DNA from: an uncultured Anaerolineaceae bacterium
GTDB lineage: Bacteria > Chloroflexota > Anaerolineae > Anaerolineales > Anaerolineaceae
Assembly (NCBI GenBank): GCA_937920255.1
Contig: CALDSL010000265.1
Location: 1 to 19,135, forward strand
Length of the DNA stretch: 19,135 nt
Direction of reading: 5' to 3'
Of this stretch, positions 14,794 to 19,135 are shown in pieces. Under the pieces are notes generated by a model. The model had not been told where the DNA came from and did not search any database. It saw only the letters and a program-made list of their open reading frames with translations. The position numbers were made by a program, and so were the translations under genes. Every line of letters begins with the position of its first letter. Within the stretch, counting starts at the first letter, position 1.

Positions 14794-16338
14794 ATGGCCG
14801 AAGAAGATCCCAGAATTCTTGAGTTACGCGCATTGCGAGAGAAAGCCCGCCAGGGCGGCGGAGCAGACCGTATCGCCAAGCAGCATGCCAAAGGCAAGCT
14901 GACCGCTCGCGAGCGGTTGGACCAATTGCTGGACGCGGGAACATTTCACGAACTGGAGCCGTTTGTGCTGCAGCAGTGCGATCCGGGAACCAAAGGGGTC
15001 CTCGGCGATGGTGTCATTACCGGCTACGGCCGCGTGGACGGGCGCACCGTATATGTATATGCCCAGGATTTCACGGTGCAGGGCGGCGCGCTGGGCGAAA
15101 TGCAGGGCCGCAAAATCTGCCGCCTGATGGACCTGGCAGTCCAATCCGGCGCGCCGATCATCGGCCTGATCGACTCGGGTGGCGCGCGCATTCAGGAAGG
15201 CGTGCGCAGCCTGGGCGGGTACGCCGAAATCTTCCGCCGCAATGCGCAGTACTCGGGCATCGTGCCGCAGATTAGCCTGATCCTCGGCCCGTGCGCGGGT
15301 GGGGCAGCCTATTCGCCGGCGCTTACCGATGTCATTATCATGGTCGAGAAGCAGTCTTATATGTTCCTGACCGGCCCCGAAGTGATCAAGTCTGTGACCG
15401 GCGAGGAAGTGGACAGCGAGACCCTGGGTGGCGCCGCCACCCACTTAAATGTTAGCGGTCTGGCGCACCTGGTGGCTCCCAGCGAGGATGACGCCCTGTT
15501 CCTCACCCGCACCTTGATGAGCTATCTGCCGGCCAACCAGATCGACAATCCCCCTGCCACCGCTTGCGACGATGATTTCAACCGCATGGACGACAGCCTC
15601 AACAGCATCGTTCCGCTGGACCCCGGCATCGCGTACAGCATGCACGAGGTGATTATGAGCGTGGTCGACTGCGGCTCGTTTATCGAACTGCAGTGCGGCT
15701 TCGCGCGCAATGCGATCATCGGGCTGGGACGCATGGGCGGGATGAGCGTGGGCATCGTAGCGCAGGAACCCAGTGTGATGGCCGGCGTCATCGACATCGA
15801 TGCGGCCGATAAGATTTGCCGCTTCGTGCGCTTCTGCGACTGCTTCAATATTCCGCTGGTCACCTTCGTCGATTCGCCCGGCTTCCTGCCGGGGGTCGAC
15901 CAGGAACACCGCGGCATCATCCGCCACGGCGCCAAGGTGCTCTACGCCTATTCCGAAGCCAGTGTGCCCAAGATCAGCGTGGTCACCCGCAAGGCTTATG
16001 GCGGCGCGTACGTGGTGATGAGCAGCAAGTTCCTCGGCACCGACATCAATTTTGGCTGGCCCAGCGCCGAAATCGCCGTGATGGGCCCGGAAGGCGCCGC
16101 CAATATCCTCTACCGCAAGCAGATCGACGCGGCCGAAGACAAAGTCGCCGAACGCGCCCGCCTGACCGACGAGTACCGCAAGCGCTTCCTCAACCCTTAC
16201 GCGGCCGCCGCTGCCGATTATCTCGACGATGTGATTGAGCCGCGCGAAACCCGCTCACGGGTCATCGCCGCTTTGCATGCCCTGCGCGATAAGGCTACCG
16301 CCTCGCTGCCGCGCAAGCACGGGAATATCCCGGTTTAG
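14794..16338 (+). CDS. mmdA: Methylmalonyl-CoA decarboxylase alpha subunit (biotin-dependent carboxyltransferase)
   Basis: 514 residues, the usual length of MmdA and propionyl-CoA carboxylase beta chains. It transfers the carboxyl group of an acyl-CoA to biotin on the gamma subunit in the cytoplasm. The crotonase-fold halves are clear: 'LTARERLDQLLD', 'VYVYAQDFTVQGGALGE', 'LIDSGGARIQEGV' (125-137), and 'GPCAGGAAYSPALTD' (165-179) in the N-half; 'DSPGFLPGVDQEHRGIIRHGA' region and 'RKAYGGAYVVMSSK' (399-412) in the C-half. The ATG is preceded by GAGGAGCC. By sequence alone it could be a carboxylase subunit. The following delta, gamma and beta genes show it belongs to a Na+-pumping decarboxylase. 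Methylmalonyl-CoA is the best substrate guess; glutaconyl-CoA enzymes have a longer alpha subunit. Confidence 0.9.
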   Translation: MAEEDPRILELRALREKARQGGGADRIAKQHAKGKLTARERLDQLLDAGTFHELEPFVLQQCDPGTKGVLGDGVITGYGRVDGRTVYVYAQDFTVQGGALGEMQGRKICRLMDLAVQSGAPIIGLIDSGGARIQEGVRSLGGYAEIFRRNAQYSGIVPQISLILGPCAGGAAYSPALTDVIIMVEKQSYMFLTGPEVIKSVTGEEVDSETLGGAATHLNVSGLAHLVAPSEDDALFLTRTLMSYLPANQIDNPPATACDDDFNRMDDSLNSIVPLDPGIAYSMHEVIMSVVDCGSFIELQCGFARNAIIGLGRMGGMSVGIVAQEPSVMAGVIDIDAADKICRFVRFCDCFNIPLVTFVDSPGFLPGVDQEHRGIIRHGAKVLYAYSEASVPKISVVTRKAYGGAYVVMSSKFLGTDINFGWPSAEIAVMGPEGAANILYRKQIDAAEDKVAERARLTDEYRKRFLNPYAAAAADYLDDVIEPRETRSRVIAALHALRDKATASLPRKHGNIPV

Positions 16339-16365
16339 CATGGTTCGCGGAGAGGAGAAATCCAG

Positions 16366-16740
16366 GTGAGTGAAATTTTGGTCAATGCTCTGTGGATCAC
16401 GCTGATCGGGATGGGGCTGGTGTTTCTTGCCCTGCTCCTCCTGTGGGGCATGATGGAATTGATGGTGCGCGCGACCTCGCGCGCAGCCCGGGCCGAGGTG
16501 GAGGAAGCCAGCCAGGCTGAGCCAGCCCCCGCCGCGCTCGAAGCGCCAGCCGCTGGGCGAAGTAAAGCTGCCCTGGCGGCTGCCGTGGCTGTGGCGGTAG
16601 CGCTGGCCCAGCACCAGGCCGCCGCTCCGGTGGAAACCCCGGTCAGCGCCAATATCAGCGTCTGGCAGGCCGCGATGCGCACTGCCCGCCTGAACCAGCG
16701 AGCGAATCAGTACATGCGAAAACAAAGAGGCTCCCGATGA
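16366..16740 (+). CDS. mmdD: Decarboxylase delta subunit, OadG/MmdD family membrane anchor
   Basis: 124 residues with a GTG start behind GAGGAGAAA. One membrane helix covers residues ~6-29 ('NALWITLIGMGLVFLALLLLWGMM'-like segment). It is followed by a variable Ala/Pro/Glu linker and a hydrophobic Ala/Val run (~68-85), then a conserved-looking C-terminal segment with 'WQAAMRTARLNQR'. The OadG/MmdD family holds the carboxyltransferase and biotin subunits to the membrane beta subunit. The stop overlaps the next start (ATGA, 16737-16740), so translation is coupled. The sequence is too divergent to judge from motifs alone; position in the operon carries much of the assignment. Confidence 0.82.
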   Translation: MSEILVNALWITLIGMGLVFLALLLLWGMMELMVRATSRAARAEVEEASQAEPAPAALEAPAAGRSKAALAAAVAVAVALAQHQAAAPVETPVSANISVWQAAMRTARLNQRANQYMRKQRGSR

Positions 16741-17165
16741 TCATTCGAGTGAAAGTAGACGGACAAATCTATGAGGTGGAAGTTGAGGATCTCTCCGCGC
16801 GGCCGATCATCGCCCGGGTGGGAGAGGAAACCTTTGAAATCACTCCCGAGGAAGCTGGCGCGGCAGCCCACACTCCCATCGTTGCCGCGCCTGAAGCGCC
16901 TGCTCCTGTGGCTCACACCAGCGGAAATGGCGCGGGCAGCAGCGATTCAGTTCGCACGGTGAATGCTCCCATCCCCGGCGTCATCATTTCCATCAGCGTC
17001 CAGCCGGGTGATAAAGTGACGCACGGGCAGGAATTGTGCATGCTGGAAGCGATGAAGATGAAGAACTCCATCCGCGCCACGCGCACCGGCACCGTCGAGA
17101 AGATCCACGTCGCGGTTGGTGCCCAGGTACGCCAGGGCCAGCCGCTGGTCACGTACACCGACTGA
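16737..17165 (+). CDS. mmdC: Decarboxylase gamma subunit, biotin carboxyl carrier protein
   Basis: 142 residues. An N-terminal segment (1-40, 'IIRVKVDGQIYEVEVEDL') is followed by an Ala/Pro-rich flexible linker (41-72) and a biotinyl/lipoyl domain (73-141). The biotin site is EAMKM with K107 as the modified lysine, and Pro-Gly turns ('APIPGVI', 'VQPGDKV') frame the domain. It carries the carboxyl group from the alpha subunit to the beta subunit as carboxybiotin. The ATG overlaps the stop of the delta gene by 4 nt. Biotin ligase is not encoded in the window. Confidence 0.95.
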   Translation: MIIRVKVDGQIYEVEVEDLSARPIIARVGEETFEITPEEAGAAAHTPIVAAPEAPAPVAHTSGNGAGSSDSVRTVNAPIPGVIISISVQPGDKVTHGQELCMLEAMKMKNSIRATRTGTVEKIHVAVGAQVRQGQPLVTYTD

Positions 17166-17173
17166 GGCCCTCC

Positions 17174-18298
17174 ATGGATTTCAACGAAATCATCCAACAA
17201 CTGACGCAGGGCTTCACAGCGTTTACCGCGGGCAATGCGTTGATGATCGCGGTCGGACTGGTGCTGGTCACCCTGGCCGTGGTCAAAGAGTACGAGCCCG
17301 TATTGCTGCTGCCGATTGGGTTCGGCTGCATCATCGCCAACCTGGGCATGTCGTACGAGCACGGCATGATGAAGGTCATCTACGACGCGGGCATCAGCAC
17401 CGAGCTGTTCCCGCTGCTGATCTTCATCGGCGTAGGCGCGATGATCGACTTTCGCCCGCTGCTGGCCATGCCGCAGATGGTGATCCTCGGCGCGGCCGGG
17501 CAGTTCGGCATTTACGGCACGCTGTTGCTGGCGGTGCTGCTGGGCTTCAACCTGCCCCAGGCAGCCTCCATCGGCGTGATCGGCGCGATTGACGGACCGA
17601 CGGCCATCTTTGTAGCCTCCAAGCTCGCGCCGGAAATGCTCGGCCCAATCGCCGTGGCGGCTTACTCGTACATGAGCCTGATCCCGATTATCCAGCCGCC
17701 GGTGATGCGGCTGATGACCACCCGTAAAGAGCGCATGGTGCGCATGGAATACGCCGCGCGCCCGGTCTCGAAGAAACTGGTGGTCGCATTCCCGATCATC
17801 GTCACGCTGGTGGTCAGCCTGGTGGCGCCCTCGGCCGCCCCGCTGATCGCCACGCTGATGCTGGGCAACCTGCTGCGCGAAAGCGGCGTGGTCGACCGTC
17901 TTTCCAAGGCGGCGCAGAACGAAATCATCAATATTGCCACGCTGTTCCTGGGTTTGGCGATTGGCTCGACCATGACCGCCGCGAATTTCCTGTCTTGGCA
18001 GACGCTGGCAGTGCTGGCCCTGGGCCTGCTGGCCTTTATTCTCGACACGGTGGCAGGGCTGCTGTTTGGTAAACTGATGTATGTCGTGACGGGCGGGAAG
18101 ATCAACCCGTTGATTGGCGCGTGCGGCATCAGCGCCTTCCCCATGGCGGGCCGGCTCTCGGCCAGAATGGCGCAGGAAGAAGACTTTGACAACTTCATCC
18201 TCATGCACGCCATGGGCGCCAACACCGCCGGTCAGTTGGGCAGCGTGGTGGCTGGTGGCTTGCTGCTGGCGCTGGTGGCTGGGTTCGGCGGGGTGTAA
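17174..18298 (+). CDS. mmdB: Na+-pumping decarboxylase beta subunit (OadB/MmdB family)
   Basis: 374 residues from the ATG at 17174, eight bases after the mmdC stop. An upstream in-frame extension to 17036 lies inside mmdC and is rejected. It is a multi-pass membrane protein that decarboxylates carboxybiotin and exports Na+. Family motifs include 'PLLIFIGVGAMIDFRPLL', 'VIGAIDGPTAIFVAS' with the conserved Asp (D140), 'YSYMSLIPIIQPPVMRLMT', 'NLLRESGVVDRL', 'GLAIGSTM', 'IGACGISAFPMAGR' and a C-terminal 'HAMGANTAGQLGSVVAGG'. The length agrees with MmdB. It closes the operon in front of a bidirectional terminator. Confidence 0.95.
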   Translation: MDFNEIIQQLTQGFTAFTAGNALMIAVGLVLVTLAVVKEYEPVLLLPIGFGCIIANLGMSYEHGMMKVIYDAGISTELFPLLIFIGVGAMIDFRPLLAMPQMVILGAAGQFGIYGTLLLAVLLGFNLPQAASIGVIGAIDGPTAIFVASKLAPEMLGPIAVAAYSYMSLIPIIQPPVMRLMTTRKERMVRMEYAARPVSKKLVVAFPIIVTLVVSLVAPSAAPLIATLMLGNLLRESGVVDRLSKAAQNEIINIATLFLGLAIGSTMTAANFLSWQTLAVLALGLLAFILDTVAGLLFGKLMYVVTGGKINPLIGACGISAFPMAGRLSARMAQEEDFDNFILMHAMGANTAGQLGSVVAGGLLLALVAGFGGV

Positions 18299-18321
18299 AA
18301 CCGGAACACAATCCTTTTAAC

Positions 18322-18350
18322 AAAAAAGGCGGGCCATTTGCCCGCCTTTT
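18322..18350. terminator. Bidirectional terminator between the decarboxylase operon and the regulator
   Basis: AAAAGGCGGGC (18324-18334) pairs with GCCCGCCTTTT (18340-18350) around a 5-nt loop. The stem is followed by TTTT on the + strand and by six T residues on the minus strand (18327-18322), so it can serve both convergent genes and should be stronger for the minus-strand regulator. Confidence 0.93.
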
Positions 18351-18366
18351 GGTTTGATCAAACCAG

Positions 18367-19074
18367 TTATTCTTCCGCCGGTTCGGATCCGTTGGAGCGC
18401 GCATAATCTTCGACATCCAACCGGTATCCCACTCCGCGCACGGTCTTGATGAACTGAGGCCGGCGCGGGTCTTTTTCGAGCGCCTGGCGCAGCCAGCTCA
18501 CGTGCACATCCAGAGTGCGCGTGTCGCCGGTGTAGGCCGTGTCCCATACCTGGCGGAACAGGTGCTCGCGTTCGATCACCGTACCGGGAGTCTCCATCAA
18601 AATCTTCAACAGCGTCACCAGCCGGGGGGTCAGGCGGGCCTGCTTGCCCAGGCAGCGCGCCACGCGCTGCTGGGTATCCAATTGAAACGGGCCAACTTCC
18701 ATCAAATCTTTTTGCTCAACCGGCAGCAGCGGGCGGATGCGGTTCACCAGCTTTTGCAGGGTGAACGGCATCACCAGCACCACTTTCGCGCCGGTAATCT
18801 CTTTGCCATCCGAGGGCGGGTCCACGATCAAAACCACCGGGACGCCAGCCGCCTGCTTCTGCAGCGATTGGCAAATGCGCCGGCCGCTGGTGCGCATCGA
18901 CGCCGCGTCCACGATGATCACATCCGGGCACGCCTCGCTCACCCGGTCGATCGCTGTCGCGCCGTTCGAAACACTCTCCACCTGATAGCCCTTCTTATCC
19001 AGGCCAAAGGCGAAGGAAGGATGGTCGGCTCGTTTCCCTTCGACCAGCAGGATTTTTGCCTTTGTAGTTTTCAC
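18367..19074 (-). CDS. OmpR/PhoB-family response regulator with degenerate receiver domain
   Basis: 235 residues from the GTG at 19074, which has AGGTGA nine bases upstream; a TTG at 19080 is too close to that site. Residue numbers here count from the TTG. Residues ~8-120 are a receiver fold. The likely phospho-acceptor D58 ('DVIIVDAAS') is kept, but the acidic pair is E14-G15 instead of two acids, the Thr/Ser position reads V86-D87, and the conserved Lys before Pro is M104 ('VMPFTLQKLVNRI'). Residues ~128-225 are a normal winged-helix DNA-binding domain ('TPRLVTLLKILMETPGTVI', 'TLDVHVSWLRQAL', 'IKTVRGVGYRL'). It probably binds DNA independently of a histidine kinase, or responds to another signal. 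No kinase gene is adjacent. Targets are unknown. Confidence 0.92.
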   Translation of the reverse strand: MKTTKAKILLVEGKRADHPSFAFGLDKKGYQVESVSNGATAIDRVSEACPDVIIVDAASMRTSGRRICQSLQKQAAGVPVVLIVDPPSDGKEITGAKVVLVMPFTLQKLVNRIRPLLPVEQKDLMEVGPFQLDTQQRVARCLGKQARLTPRLVTLLKILMETPGTVIEREHLFRQVWDTAYTGDTRTLDVHVSWLRQALEKDPRRPQFIKTVRGVGYRLDVEDYARSNGSEPAEE

Positions 19075-19098
19075 TGACAAAAGTCACCTTTCCTGCCG

Positions 19099-19120
19099 CC
19101 CAGAGTGGATACAATCTGGG
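19099..19120. promoter_or_regulatory. Short inverted repeat upstream of the regulator gene
   Basis: CCCAGA (19099-19104) and TCTGGG (19115-19120) flank a 10-bp spacer, 25 bp upstream of the regulator start. It may be a binding site for autoregulation, but winged-helix regulators normally prefer direct repeats and the arms are short, so chance is possible. Confidence 0.25.
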
Positions 19121-19135
19121 ATACCGGCAAAATAA

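Noticed and set aside
16913..18208. 431-codon minus-strand frame opposite the decarboxylase gamma and beta genes
   Set aside because: Gln/His/Arg-rich antisense shadow of membrane-protein codons; no ribosome site or domain.

Overview
The window reads as chromosomal DNA of a GC-rich bacterium, most likely a Chloroflexota (Anaerolineae-type) lineage. This is an inference from three things: secreted proteins with long Thr/Pro-rich 'TPTxT' stalks, TadE/TadG-like surface proteins without a local Tad ATPase, and a PyrF-PyrE fusion inside a compact pyr operon. No rRNA, tRNA, insertion sequence or CRISPR array was seen. The window holds 13 protein genes plus one proposed leader peptide.

Layout. (1) At 1-1017 (+) is the 3' part of a DUF3048 (YerB-like) gene. 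A perfect 30-bp inverted repeat (1048-1110) separates it from a convergent M48 membrane metalloprotease (1128-1910, -). (2) At 1964-6556 (-) is a pyrimidine operon transcribed pyrC, pyrB, pyrFE (fused), pyrD. It supplies the steps from carbamoyl phosphate and aspartate to UMP; carbamoyl phosphate synthase is not in the window. Upstream is a strong sigma70-type promoter (6720-6747) with inverted and tandem repeats around its -35 box. The leader holds an intrinsic terminator (6578-6605), a U-rich stretch just before it, and a 38-codon ORF that begins almost at the predicted transcription start and stops inside the terminator loop. This is the arrangement of a pyrBI-type, UTP-sensitive attenuator and is the most interesting item here. 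(3) At 6863-12061 (-) is a three-gene surface cluster: a TadE-like protein, a TadG-like von Willebrand A protein whose start overlaps it by 65 nt, and a large TadE-like protein carrying a PA14-like domain and TPT stalks. It ends at a strong terminator (6813-6848). (4) At 12337-14523 (+), divergent from that cluster, is a secreted beta-propeller-like protein with an acidic calcium-loop insert and a C-terminal ASH/choice-of-anchor-D-like domain. (5) At 14794-18298 (+) is a four-gene operon for a biotin-dependent, sodium-pumping decarboxylase, best matched to methylmalonyl-CoA decarboxylase in the order alpha, delta, gamma, beta. It converges through a shared bidirectional terminator on (6) an OmpR/PhoB-type regulator (18367-19074, -) whose receiver domain has lost several phosphorylation residues.

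How it fits together. The pyr operon is a housekeeping unit with what looks like its own nucleotide-sensing leader. The Tad-like cluster and the divergent propeller protein all appear to be exported and probably contribute to the cell surface. The decarboxylase operon couples acyl-CoA decarboxylation to Na+ export. All assignments come from reading motifs; no database search was run.
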